Part shown: piece after piece, positions 1 to 13,257 of the stretch
How the letters are laid out: the number at the start of each line of letters is the position of its first letter
Numbering within the stretch: position 1 is the first letter of the stretch
Assembly: GCA_027257055.1 (NCBI GenBank)
Contig: JAPVLO010000001.1
Location: 12,795,501-12,859,500, forward strand
Length of the DNA: 64,000 nt
Direction: 5' to 3'
Source: Cephalopachus bancanus
Lineage: Eukaryota; Chordata; Mammalia; Primates; Tarsiidae
The notes under the pieces: model-generated
The model's database searches: none
What the model was told of the DNA's origin: nothing
What the model saw: only the letters and a program-made list of their open reading frames with translations
Made by a program: the position numbers and the translations under genes

Positions 1-164
1 ACAACCTTCAAAGGATGAAGACTTTGTTTTTCAATACTTATATTAGATTGCAAAGAGATCAGAAGTGCTCTTTAAAACAGAACCTCATAGAGAGAAGGAA
101 TTGGGGACCTGTAGATGGAAGAATACAAAATAGAAAAGATGTAGAGTGAGCAAGTGAAACAATC

Positions 165-390
165 CGTAGAACATGAGGACTATAGTTAATAATAGTGTAT
201 TGTGTTCAGAATTTTCATTAAATGAATAGATTATAGCTGTATTTACCACAGGAGGAAATATGAGTTACTATGTGAGATGTTAGATGTGTTCATTGGATCC
301 ACTGAAATAACCATTTTGCTATTTACGTATTTTATATGTATAACATCATGTGTTGGACCTTAAATATACATAATAAAATTTGTCTTTATA
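165..390 (+). mobile_element. Old L1 3' end
   Basis: GACTATAGTTAATAATAGTGTATTGT followed by an AT-rich tail ending AATAAAATTT resembles the 3' UTR end of old mammalian L1 families (L1M type). It is heavily diverged, and its 5' limit is uncertain. A younger Alu sits right behind it. Confidence 0.5.
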
Positions 391-400
391 AAAATTGAGA

Positions 401-690
401 GCTGGGCTCGGTGGCTCAGCCTATAATCCCGCGCCTTTGGATGGCTGAGATGAGTGGATTGCCTGAACCCGCGGGTTCGAGACCCGCCTGGGCAGCGAGA
501 CCTTATCTCTACCATAAATCAAAAAATCAGCCGGGTGTGGTAGTGCATGCCTATAGTTCCGGCTACTTGGAAGGCTGAGGTGGAAGGATCGCCGGAGCCC
601 AGCAGGTCGAGGCTGCGGTGGCCCGGAGCGGCCACTGCACTCCAGTCTGGGCGACCGAGTGAGACTCCAACTCAAAAAAAAAAAAAAAAA
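401..690 (+). mobile_element. Alu, young lineage-specific, full length
   Basis: This is a dimeric Alu with left arm, A-rich linker, right arm and a poly-A tail of about 20. It is flanked by the direct repeat AAAATTGAG (391-399 and 691-699). It carries the derived head GCTGGGCTCGGTGGCTCAGCC and the tail ending CTCCAACTC that mark the young subfamily of this genome. Open frames across it are meaningless. Confidence 0.96.
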
Positions 691-2924
691 AAAATTGAGG
701 AGGGTTTGATTGGAAGACAATGATGCTGAAGGGCAACAAGGAACTGAATAAAAGCATGATAAGTGAAAAACTAAACAGCATTCTTTCCTGTAGCTTGTAG
801 TTAGTGGGTCAAAATGATATGTAGATTTCATAGTTTGCATTTGTGCACGAACGGTAATTTTATTAAAAGCTGGCTTTTAATTTTTTAAAGAGTATTAAGA
901 AGCAAAAGATTTGGATTCCTATTCTGAGTCTACTACTTAACATTAATGAAATCTTTAGTAAAACATTTATGTCTTGTGAATCTTAATTTTCCTCATCCTT
1001 GAAATTGTGATAATCACATCCCATCTGCCTGCATATGGAGGTTTAGCCTATATATTTCTTTAACTTGTTTGTGATTGTAAGACCTGTGAGTCTATAATTT
1101 CTAGTTTGGTAGAAAATGTAAGTTTGAAGATGTTAGTATTTACCTGATGCTCTTAAAATATATTTGGTTAGATCAGAGCAGTCTGCAGTTTACAGCACTC
1201 CAAGATATAGACAATTTTCTGATTGAGGTGGCTAAAATTGAAATGATTTAATGTCATACTTTCTTCCATTTTTATTTTTTTAAAAAACTCACCTTTTCCA
1301 TTGACATTCTCTTTCAAACACCAATAATGAAATATATGTTTAGCTGAAGGGCACAGACTAAATCAGAACAGCCGAGGGAAAATGTAATTATCTAATTGGT
1401 CTTAAGTATAGAATAAATATTCCATGCATAGTAATATCAATATTATTTTTCTGGAAACAAAAACCAAGTATACCATTGATCTGATCTCTCCTCCCCTCCT
1501 CCTTCTCTCTTACCAATACTTTTTTCTGACTGAGTCTTACATGAAAAAATGGGATTAAGAAGATTGTCACTAGGACAGTATTTCTCAGAGAGCATTCTGT
1601 GGGATGCTAGACCAAGAAGCTCATCAAACAAAATTAAAAATTCAAGAAAGGGGCTTTCTATTGCTACAAAAGAGTTGTGGGTTCTCTTGAAGCACCATAA
1701 ACCATAATGTACTGAGGAGCTTGGGACTCCACATAAACAATGTCTGTGTTTATTTGAGCATAGACCTGAGGAAACGCTTCAGACTTGAGAAACTCTTCAA
1801 TAGCCAATTTTAAAACAATAAGGAGCACCAAGCCCCAAGCACTACGTGCCTTCATAGACTGGTTATTTCTACAAGGAGAAGCATGAAATGATTGTTACTA
1901 AAATTGAGAATGGTCTCTCCCAACTCATGGCTCCCCCAAAAGACTGAGAATTCCCCCAAAGTTGCTGAGAAAAGGTACCATGTTGGTTAGCAGACCGAAG
2001 GGCATAGTATGACTTTACAATTTCTTTCAATTGACAGATTGAAATCATGAGGAATTGTCCATAAGCTTCTCCTTCAACTTGCGAAACAGTTATTAAGACT
2101 CCTTCATCCCCTCTCATTGGCAAAAGTTGACACAACTGCTTACAGCATTCTTCCTATACTCATCGAGCATCAGGAAAAGGCAGAACGGTATTAATCAGTC
2201 TGGGCAATTTTCTACAAAGAGCTAATTGTTCTGAAAATTCTCTTCAACTTCCCCTGAGTTCAACAATCCATCCTTAAGGCTTACAACTCTGAAGTGACCC
2301 TCTCTGACCCAAATCATGCTAAAGTACATTAGATTCCATGGTTCCTGAAGTCTTAGAAGAACTGGTAGGGCCACTATTGATAGGCGAATTTTGAAGGCTG
2401 CAGATCAGATCACTTCTGTCAATCTTGATGCCCACGACCTGGGTTAGCTCACCTCTCCCAAGGCTCTACCCCAACAAGTCTGAGCCTCTGAGAAGAGCTA
2501 GCACTGCATGAAGAGTCTAGATTCCAGCTCTGTTGTGTTCACCATGCACACACATTAGTCATGGCTGCTTTCTTTTGCAGAGAAGCATGCGCCTGCTAGA
2601 ACTTGTCCACCCATGCACACAGGGCTTTCACACAAAGGGAAAACTACCTTTTCCATGATTAGTAATCATACCTTTTCTCTGAAGATCACAGAAATCATTT
2701 ACTCAACCTACCTGGATTGCATATTTTCATTGGGGTCCTATCTTTGTCTCTGTGTTCCTGAATCACTGGTCATTAAAACAGACCCACACAATGGGTTTCA
2801 TGCTTTTTGAGTTCCCCTATGTTTTGTTGTGAGCACTGCCTGACTGACCTTGGCCATATTCCCTGACCTACCATCTTCTCTGCAAAGGTCCAGTTTGTCA
2901 AAAGCCAAAGCATGAACTGCAAAT
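691..2924. other. Intronic sequence, nothing certain
   Basis: AT-rich intron with no repeat I can name. From about 1640 to 2430 composition is more balanced. Two short minus-strand open stretches abut there (1869-2135, then 1664-1855), with hydrophobic segments such as FSILVTIISCFSL and WGLVLLIVLKL. They could be a decayed retrocopy or old proviral sequence. I cannot identify them, and no start context or splice pattern supports a gene. Confidence 0.4.
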
Positions 2925-2936
2925 ACACCTCCTTTC

Positions 2937-3222
2937 TTTTTTTTTTTGAGTTGGAGTCTCACTCTGTTGCCCAGACTGGAGTGCAGTGGCCGCTCCCGGC
3001 CACCGCAGCCTCAACCTGCTGAGCTCCGGTGATCCTTCCGCCTCAGCCTTCCAAATAGCCGGAATTACAGGCACGCGCTACCACGCCCGGCTGATTTTTT
3101 GATTTATTGTAGAGATGAGGTCTCGCTGCCCAGGCGGGTCTCGAACCCGCGGGCTCAGGCAATCCACTCACCTCAGCCTCCCAAAGGCGCGGGATTACAG
3201 GCTGAGCCACCGAGCCCGGCTC
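2937..3222 (-). mobile_element. Alu, young lineage-specific, full length
   Basis: This reverse-strand dimeric Alu begins with its poly-T and ends at the head GAGCCCGGC. The direct repeat ACACCTCCTTTC is perfect on both sides (2925-2936 and 3223-3234), which fits a fairly recent insertion. It shares the diagnostic bases of the copies at 401 and 6313. Confidence 0.96.
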
Positions 3223-3234
3223 ACACCTCCTTTC

Positions 3235-3984
3235 AAGCTTGGTAGTATTCTGATGTGGATAGAAACTTTTGTGGCATGGGCTCTTTCAAACATCACTGGA
3301 TGAACCTGATTCCAAGACCTGAGTTCTGACACTGAACTTTGTTCTGTAGTTGTCTACAAGCAGATACAGACAGAAAAGAAAGTAGAAGCATACCTTTGGA
3401 CTATCCACCATATGATTATGCACCAAAGGCATGGTCAGAAAACCCATCACTCCTCCTTATGACGATATACATCCACGATGAGGAACCCCACTCAAGTTTG
3501 CATCCCTGGCTCAATGATCCAGATCATTGCTTGAATATAAGAAATGGTTTATTTGTTGGAGGGAGTAAAGTCTGGTCTGCAGGCATTCCCAAGCAATGGA
3601 ACTCTGCTGTCTAAGAGGTGTGTAGTAGCCAACAGCATCAGCAGACATAGGAAGGAGGACGGATATAACTCTTAATCATAAATGAAAGCAATAATGAGAG
3701 AAATATTGCTGTAATTGCATTTAATGTATGTTCACCTCTCCCCTCAGTTCTGGACCACTCAGACATCTTGTTTGTAATTGACCTCCCTGCTGCTATCTTT
3801 ATATTAATGAATGGTACTTGAGCCTCCTGCAGTAGTGAGGGTCAATTGTAATAAGGTTCACTATTCTAACAGCATGTTTGACTTGGCAATGCCAAAATAA
3901 ATATGCAGTTGAGTGCTTCTCACTTAACAAATATTTAACTATCAATTTTTACCCTGTGCATACTTGTGATCTAAGTGAGCATGC
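3235..3984. other. Intronic sequence without recognised element
   Basis: No repeat or gene is recognised. A 91-codon + strand open stretch at 3339-3614 has no homology I know, no Kozak context of note and no splice partners. A polyadenylation-like AAATAAA lies near 3896, but no gene model leads to it. Confidence 0.4.
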
Positions 3985-4423
3985 ATTTTTCTATAGTTTT
4001 ATTGAGGAATAATATAGCTTAAGTGCACATGTTCTGTATACAGTTAAATGTATCTTTACATATGTAACGTGCACTTATAAACTCCATTCAGATTAAGTTG
4101 TTGACTATATCCAACATTCTAGAAGGATCCTTCATGCACTTTTTAAATGTCTGGGTCCTTCTGCTTCATGTTGTGTATGTGAGATGCATATCCAATGTTG
4201 AGTGAAGTGACTATTCATGTTTATTATATTTCTGTGTAAAATTCTTTTGTAAGATTGAGCACAGCAAAAAAAAAAAAAATCAAGAGCTTAAAGAGACAAC
4301 CCATGGAATGGGAAAACACATTTTCAAGCTGTGTATCTGACAAAGGCCTAATATCCAGGATCTACAAGGAACTCGGAAGAACTGAAAGGAAAAAAAACAA
4401 ACAACCCCATTTAAAAGTGGGCA

Positions 4424-4459
4424 GGTTCCAGCCTGGGCAAGGGAGTGAGTCCAACTGAA
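4424..4459 (+). mobile_element. Alu 3' scrap, extreme 5' truncation
   Basis: TTCCAGCCTGGGCAAGGGAG and GAGTCCAACTGAAAAAAA match the last 35 bases of the local Alu. It sits between two copies of AAAA(G/A)TGGGCA (4413-4423 and 4460-4470), as expected of a target duplication. The insertion is therefore an Alu that lost almost all of its 5' end. Confidence 0.7.
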
Positions 4460-4470
4460 AAAAATGGGCA

Positions 4471-4633
4471 AGCCTTTGCCTTGCTAAGCTATGGTCTGGC
4501 CATGACTTCTTTGAGCTATAGCCACTACCATGTTTTCTTAGGCTTTGACTCACTCCCTTACCTTAGGGAAGTGAATCCTTTCTCTCTTTCTCTAATTTAC
4601 TTTCTAAATAAACTATATTTTCTAATCTAAAAA
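4471..4633 (+). mobile_element. Polyadenylated retrocopy of unknown transcript
   Basis: About 158 bases of non-L1 sequence end in a run of ten A. An AATAAA signal lies at 4607-4612, about 16 bases before the tail. The segment is flanked by AAAAATGGGCA copies at 4460-4470 and 4634-4644. These are the marks of L1-driven retroposition of a cellular or LTR-driven transcript. The pyrimidine-rich stretch TTTCTCTCTTTCTCTAATTT before the signal resembles the R region of some LTRs. The source is not identified. Confidence 0.65.
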
Positions 4634-5043
4634 AAAAATGGGCAAAAGACACTGACACTTCTCAAAGGAAGACATACAAGCAGTCAACAAAATCACGAAA
4701 AATGTCCAGCCTCACTAATCATCAGAAAAATGCAAATGAAAACTACAATAAGATGTCACCTAACACCAGTGAGGATGGCTATCACTAGTAAGTCAAAAAA
4801 CAATAGGTTCTGGCACAGCTGTGGAGAAAAGGAAATGCTTCTACACTGTTGCTAGAAATGTAAGCTAGTTCAACTTCTGTGGAAAGCAGTGTGGTGTATT
4901 CTCAAAGAGCTAAAAATTGAGCTTCCTCACAATCCAGCAATTCCTCTTCTGGGAATACACCAGGAGAAGCATAAAGTACTCTACAAAAATGTATCTGCAC
5001 ACATATGTGTTGCAGCACTTTTCACAATAGCAAAAACATGGAA

Positions 5044-5336
5044 GCCGGGTTCGGTGGCTCAGCCTGTAATCCCACACTTTGGGAGGCTGAGGTGAGTGGA
5101 TTGCCTGAGCCCACGGGTTTGAGACCCGCCTAGGCGACTTAGCGAGACCTCATCTCTACAATAAATAAAAAACTAGCCGGGCGTGATAGCACACACCTGT
5201 AGTTCCAGCTACTTGGAAGGCTGAGGTGGAAGGATCGCTGGAGCCCAGCAGGTCGAGGCTGCAGTGGCCCGGAGCAGCCACTGCCCTCCAGTCTGGGCGA
5301 CAGAGTGAGACTCCAACTCAAAAAAAAAAAAAAAAA
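5044..5336 (+). mobile_element. Alu, young, inserted in L1
   Basis: Complete dimeric Alu with poly-A tail. The L1 sequence CAAAAACATGGAA is interrupted here and resumes as AGCATGGAATCCACC, which gives an approximate target duplication AAAACATGGAA / AAAAGCATGGAA. It shares the diagnostic bases of the young subfamily. Confidence 0.94.
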
Positions 5337-5669
5337 GCATGGAATCCACCAATATACCCATCAAAAGTGGACTAAAGAACATGTAGTACATATACACAAT
5401 AGAATGTTATGCATCCATAAAGAAGAACAAACCCATGGCCTTCATAGCAACATGGGTGCAGCTGTAGTCCATCATACTAAGGGAAATATCACAAAAGCCA
5501 ACCGCTGATTATCGCATGTTCTCACTCATAAGTGGACGCTGATCATTGGTCACACAGGCACGAGGGTAGGACTGGCAGATGCTTGGTACTGCTGGAGGAG
5601 AGAAGGAAGGAAGAGGAAAGAGTTTGTGTGGTATCCCACTGGGTGCCTGGTCCACTATCAGGGGGAGAG

Positions 5670-5711
5670 TGGGCCAGCTAGAAGCCCAACTGGGCCAGCT
5701 AGAAGCCCAAC
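5670..5711 (+). repeat. 21-bp perfect tandem duplication in L1 3' UTR
   Basis: TGGGCCAGCTAGAAGCCCAA plus one C occurs twice head to tail (5670-5690 and 5691-5711) without any difference. Each unit contains GGGC...GCCC inverted ends. It lies in the 3' UTR of the younger L1, so it is either a subfamily feature or a local duplication. Confidence 0.85.
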
Positions 5712-6312
5712 TGCAGCTGCAATGCAATCAGCTAATGTAATAAATCCTCGCTTGTACCCCACAACTCTGAAACAAAAAATAATATTTTTTAAAAAGTAAA
5801 ATAATTTTGTAAAATTATCTTTGAACGTGCCACTACGTACTGTGATTTAGTTGTTTATTTCACTATTGATAGGCGCTTGGCATGTTTCCAGTTTTTGACA
5901 ATGATAAATAAAGCAGCATGGGACATTCTCTTGCATGTGTTATAGGGGACAGAAGTACTTTTGTTCCAGACTGTGAGCCCAGGAGTAGAAGTTCTGGGTC
6001 ATTTCAGTCATTGTGTCTTTAGCTGTTGGTGGCTAAAGCCAAACCAATTTCCTAACTTCAAATTCAAGCTTCTACCAGCCGTGTATATGGGTTGCAGGTG
6101 TTATTGTCTCATACGTACACTTTTGCATCTGGCTCTTTTCACCTGCAATAACTACATGTTGGTATTTCTATCTATCCTTCACAGCCATTCATTTTAATAA
6201 TTATAGAATGCGTGGTGACACAGTCGTGTCATATTTACTTAGTCTACTATTATTCAGAAACGAAAGCTGTTTATAGTAGAAATACAAGTGTTAGCTTAAA
6301 TTGAATAGTACT

Positions 6313-6616
6313 GCCGGGCTCGGTGGCTCAGCCTGTAATCCCGCGCCTTTGGGAGGCTGAGGTGAGTGGTTTGCCTGAGCCCGCGGGTTCGAGACCCGCC
6401 TGGGCAGCGAGACCTCATCTCTACAATAAATCAAAAAATCAGCCGGGTGTGGTAGCGCATGCCTGTAATTCTGGCTACTTGGAAGGCTACTTGGTGGAAG
6501 GATCGCCGGAGCCCAGCAGGTCGAGGCTGCGGTGGCCGGGAGCAGCCACTGCCCTCCAGTCTGGGCGACAGAGTGAGACTCCAACTCAAAAAAAAAAAAC
6601 AACAACAACAACAACA
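6313..6616 (+). mobile_element. Alu, very young, 15-bp perfect target duplication
   Basis: Complete dimeric Alu followed by a tail that has become an (AAC)n-like microsatellite. The direct repeat AAATTGAATAGTACT is identical at 6298-6312 and 6617-6631. The right arm has a local duplication (GGCTACTTGGAAGGCTACTTGG). It is probably among the newest insertions in the window. Confidence 0.97.
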
Positions 6617-6631
6617 AAATTGAATAGTACT

Positions 6632-9314
6632 TATGGCTTTTGAAAGGTAATTAAGTGGTGGGGTAAGTTGACCTAATTCTTGTTTCTAAAAACACTTTTG
6701 GTAATAAAACATGCATATATATCATGTTATAAATATATATCATATATAAATATATATCATGTTATAAGTGCAGCTTATAATAAGTAAGAAATATATTCAT
6801 TAATACACAGTGTATTAATGCTTTTAAGCTGTGAGTTGTGGCTTTCACTGATAGGAAGGATATAAGGGATATTTTATTATATATACTCTTATTACTACTT
6901 TGGTTATTGATGAACTGACCATTTTTTAAAATTCCAAATAAAGACATTTCCTTTCCTGGTCTCTGAGTAAATCAGAATTAGACTTGTGTATATGTGACCA
7001 GCAATCCGAGATAGTTTTATGCAGTTCCTGTGACCTTACAGTCACAAGATCTAGAGTTAGATGGCTGGATGCAAATCGTTGATCTGTCTAAAACTAATGA
7101 GTGCCCTTGGTAACTTGCTTCACTAATCTCTTCCTTAGTATTCTCCTCTGCAAAATGGAAATGATGATAACATTTATCTCATAGGTTGCTGGTTAAGGTT
7201 AAACGGGCTAAGGCATTTTAAAATGCTCACAACAGTGCTAGATGCACTGTCCACAATAGAATGTTAACTCCAGTATTCATCCTCATCTCAGAATGTCTTA
7301 TATGTCCAGGCTAATTAACTGTAATCTTACCTCAAGGGGTCCCCAGTTTTGTACTTCCTAACTTATATTTCCGTTGGATAGCAGTGAGGGGAATGATTGC
7401 ATTTAGGAAGGATGTCAGTTTGCACAATACCACAAAGTGTAGAGAAAGCCAGACAGCAGGATTGGTCATCTCCCAGCTTCTAGCTTACCTTGTCAGCAAT
7501 TGCAAGTGCTTTCCATAGTTTCTGGCATGACTTCAGAAAGTTATAAGCCTCATACTTTCTTCAGTCAAAGCATAAAAGGGAGGAACCTCCAAAATATACA
7601 GTCCTGGAGTCCTGCTTCTCCTTCTCAAGTTCCTTGCATGGCCTAGAGAAAACTCTGAGAGGTTAAGATAAACTAAGGAGCAAGCAGAGTTAGCCTCCAC
7701 AGTGAGCACACCTTGCCAATTAAAAACAAAACAAAACCCAGTTTGTTTTAATTAAATAAGTCAGCATATTGACAGCACACTTGGTGAATGCCACAGCATA
7801 GCACAACGTCTTCAGAAACTTTCCACCACTAACCTCTATGTAAGTCTAAATGACTCCAAGAGCAGTTAGTCTGGACACCATTGCTCAAGTCTGGAATGTG
7901 TCTATATTTAATTCTGACCCCGTCAGCCTAAGAAACTGATTCAACTCTAACTCAGTCTAAGGGTTTTGTGCCAAGTAAGGTTAAGCTATTTCCTAAATTA
8001 GCTAAATGCTTAGGCAACTCTCTAGGGAATCAATCTTCTTGCCCAAGGATAATTGAGGACCAGACCTGACTCCTACACACCATCCGATCTTTCTGGTCAG
8101 ATGAAGCGAGTTTTTCGTGTTCTGTGGTAGACATTTGTTTTAATTTGGACCTTTCCCCATCCTAGACCTACATAGATGAAAGGCAAAGTCAAAACCAGAA
8201 AGATGACTTGATATTTGACGTCGTGTCTGATGTAAGTCATTGTGTTGTACTAATATGCTAATGCAAGCCAGCCAGTTTTGTTAACGATCAAGAAAGCTCT
8301 CAGAAGAATTCTAGGGCAGCATGTGAACTGAAACAGAGGATCTTATTAATAAGCTAATTTTGCCTGTAGCATTGGATCTTGGCTGATCAGATGACCCCTC
8401 TCTGTTCCTGCTTGCCAGAAACTGAATGTCAAGTTCAATGCCTGTAATAGGAGTCAGATATCAATAAAACGAATGACAGTAATGCTGACGGCTACATAGT
8501 ACAGGCATTTTACTGGCTAACGGTTCTTGTAAGATTTCTACTGCAATAACAGACACATATTTCATTCAGCCATAAATGATGAAATAGATTTTTTAAATGA
8601 GCACGTTATATGTCTGTCAGCGATTGAAAGAGTAACCCTTAAAGTGCTTTCAGCTAGCATGTCATGTTTCTTCTGACCATGGAATTTTCTCTCCTACCAT
8701 CTTTTGTAAACCAACTATGCTTCGAATCAGTATCTATGAAACATGGGGGGGGATCACTTAAGAGGAATGCCCTTCCAAAGAAATAGATGCTGCTTTAAAT
8801 GACTAATTAATAATTTACTTTCTCCAAAATAAACCAGAATCCTTTAATATTTTTTGCTCATCCACACATGCCTTGGTGGACAAGCATCTCTCCTCTGCAC
8901 GTTGATAGAAATTTACTGTCCTTCTGCGGAGAGGAGGTATGCATGAAGTGGCACAATGGCATGGGTACCTCTTGTTCTTTTCCCTAAGTTCTACCAAAAC
9001 CATGTGCCATAATTATAGGGCTTCTATTGCCCAGGCCAACTGGAAACCAAGTGTGAGAGTCAGACATGAGAACCTAAGGTAAAGATCCCGATGAAAGCAG
9101 AGAAGAGAGGCATCCACACTTGAGAATGACACAAAACCATCAGGAGAGCAGCTCCTACACCTTCTCTCCTGACCCCTGGAGTTGCTTCTTGTGTCTACTG
9201 CATGCCCACCCCTGGGAAACCAAATTCCTTTCTCCTGGCACTTCTCACTCTGGTTCTTTCTGCACTTAAGGTTACTGGGGTCCCTTTCCTCACAACAAAT
9301 TAGAAAATACCCAA
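6632..9314. other. Mostly single-copy intron
   Basis: An AT-rich tandem-like patch (TATATATCATGTTATAA repeated) lies at 6714-6770. The rest, to 9314, looks single copy. It contains the exon-like segment at 8166-8231 and a stretch from about 7960 to 8650 with several retained CpGs and a TGACGTCG CRE-like core at 8217-8224. A G8 run lies at 8747-8754. I see no gene. Confidence 0.5.
8166..8231 (+). other. Exon-like segment, candidate cryptic or poison exon
   Basis: This 66-nt segment is framed by a good pyrimidine-rich acceptor (TTTGGACCTTTCCCCATCCTAG) and a strong donor (GAT|GTAAGTC). Only the frame starting at its first base is open (TYIDERQSQNQKDDLIFDVV and two more residues). Exon A needs two bases carried from its upstream partner. 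Inserted between them, this segment would therefore be read in another frame and meet TAG within four codons. I do not recognise the peptide as part of MYO16. It is either a chance pair of splice sites or a cassette exon that would trigger decay of the transcript. The sequence around it looks non-repetitive. Confidence 0.3.
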
Positions 9315-9608
9315 GCCAGGCACGGTGGCTCATGCCTGTAATTCCAGCACTTTGGGAGGTGGAGATGAGAGGATTGCCTGAGCTCAGGGGTTCGAGTTCA
9401 ACCTGAGCAACATGGCGAGACCTCGTCTCTACAATACATTTTTTTTTTAAATCAGCTGGGCGTGGTGGCACATGCCTGTGGTTCCAGCTACTTGGAAGGC
9501 TGAGGTGGAAGGATTGCCTGAGCCCAGCAGGTCAAGGCTGCAGTGGCCGGGAGCGTGCCATTGCACTCCAGCCTGGGTGACGGACTGAGACTCCGACTCA
9601 AAAAAAAA
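9315..9608 (+). mobile_element. Older Alu, + strand
   Basis: Dimeric Alu with head GCCAGGCACGGTGGCTCATGCC and the ancestral CAGCACTTTGGGAGG, so it lacks the derived head of the young copies. Yet its right arm already has GCCGGGAGCG and its tail ends CTCCGACTC. It is an intermediate between the ancestral type and the local young subfamily. Confidence 0.93.
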
Positions 9609-12082
<2,474 letters not shown>

Positions 12083-12529
12083 TAAGTTCATTCTTTCATA
12101 CTTCAGTAGAGACAGTGTAGTTACTTGCACATATGGAGTTAAAATAAGTACTTTGCTTTCATGTTTCAAAATGAATATCCCTAGTTTGCTGATATAGCCA
12201 TCGTTTTTATGTAGTCTTGTAATCAACTGTCATATTCACACGTAGAGAACAGAGTTCTATGAACAGGGTTCTCACTATTTTTAAAAGATAATGCAAGATG
12301 AACACGAATTTGGCTTATATAAATGCTGCTTCTACTAGGTCGGAGAGAAGGAGGACATACATATTTGAAATGAAGGCAAAGATCTTCACAAAACCTTGGC
12401 CAAATATCAAAATAAAAATATTCTATTATACCACATGCAGTTATTTATAGATTTATCTCCATGTGACATTTAGACATAGGACTATTAGAATCTCACAAAA
12501 ATGTATTAGACAGGCATTGGTTATTTTTA

Positions 12530-12820
12530 TTTTATTTTTCTCTTCTTTTCTTTTTGTTTCCCAAGTTGAAGTATAATGGCATGCTCCCAGCCACTGCAGC
12601 CTTGACCAGCTAGTCTCAGGCGATCCTTCTGCCTCAGCCTTCCAAATTGCTGGGATTACAGGCTCATGCCACCATGTCTGGCTAGTTTTTTTATTTATTG
12701 TAGAGATGAGGTTTCTCCAAGTTGTCCAGCCTGGTCTTGAACTCCTGGGCTCAGGCAATCCTCTAACATCCACCTCCCAAAGTGCTGGAAATACAGGCGT
12801 AAGCCACTGCACCTGGATAG
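12530..12820 (-). mobile_element. Old Alu, minus strand
   Basis: Reverse-strand Alu (GGCATGCTCCCAGCCACTGC, TTATTGTAGAGATGAGG, CAAAGTGCTGG). Mutations are many. Imperfect flanks ACAGGCATTGGTTATTTTTA and ATAGGCATTTGTTATTTCTA look like an aged target duplication. Confidence 0.9.
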
Positions 12821-13257
12821 GCATTTGTTATTTCTAATCCATCTACAATTTAGGGCATTTTGAAAAGTATTGAATCATTTAGATACCTTAGTAGTACCGC
12901 ATTAATAGTTTTATCAAATTAAATATTCCTGAAAATTAAGTGCTAATGAAGACAGTAGAAATACAACTGTCCTTGGCAAACAGAGAAGAAAAATAAACCT
13001 GTAAAAAGGTACAGGTGGAAAGATAGAAAACCAAGCTGCATTATATTACAGGAAGAACGAGTTATGAAGAATTTGGAAATAATTTGTAATCATTATATAA
13101 TTTGTTTAGTTTTGTTTTTTTTATGGTAGATAATGTGTTGGTTAATTACACTGGATCAAGATTTAAATAGAATGTGTTTGAGACTCAAGTTTGTGACTTT
13201 TACTAGCAAAGATTCCTGGCCAAGATGAAGATTCTGATTCTTGGCTTTCTTGTTTCT

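Larger units (their letters stand above)
4257..5804 (+). mobile_element. 5'-truncated L1 with nested insertions
   Basis: The 3' part of L1 ORF2 and its 3' UTR is readable, for example ACAAAGGCCTAATATCCAGG, CACTTCTCAAAGGAAGACAT and ATGTTCTCACTCATAAG. The target duplication TTTTGTAAGATT (4245-4256) matches TTTTGTAAAATT (5805-5816) with one change, which fixes the limits. The element is interrupted by an Alu tail scrap, a polyadenylated retrocopy and a full Alu, annotated separately. Reading frames are broken. Confidence 0.85.
3985..6190 (-). mobile_element. Old L1 (L1M type), minus strand, split by a younger L1
   Basis: TTTTATTGAGGAATAATATAG near 3998 is the reverse complement of an old L1 3' UTR. 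The 5830-6060 part (CATGTTTCCAGTTTTTGACA, then GAGCCCAGGAGTAGAAGTTC) continues the same reverse L1 sequence. The two halves are separated by the younger + strand L1 at 4257-5804. The element is heavily mutated and carries no intact frame. Confidence 0.65.

Noticed and set aside
461..500. tRNA-like B box GGTTCGAGACC
   Set aside because: Part of the Alu internal promoter; no tRNA cloverleaf surrounds it.
421..840. 139-codon minus-strand open frame
   Set aside because: Most of it lies across a young Alu and its poly-T; translated Alu is a well-known artefact.
9013..9471. 152-codon minus-strand open frame
   Set aside because: About a third is Alu antisense; the rest has no homology I know and no splice or start support.
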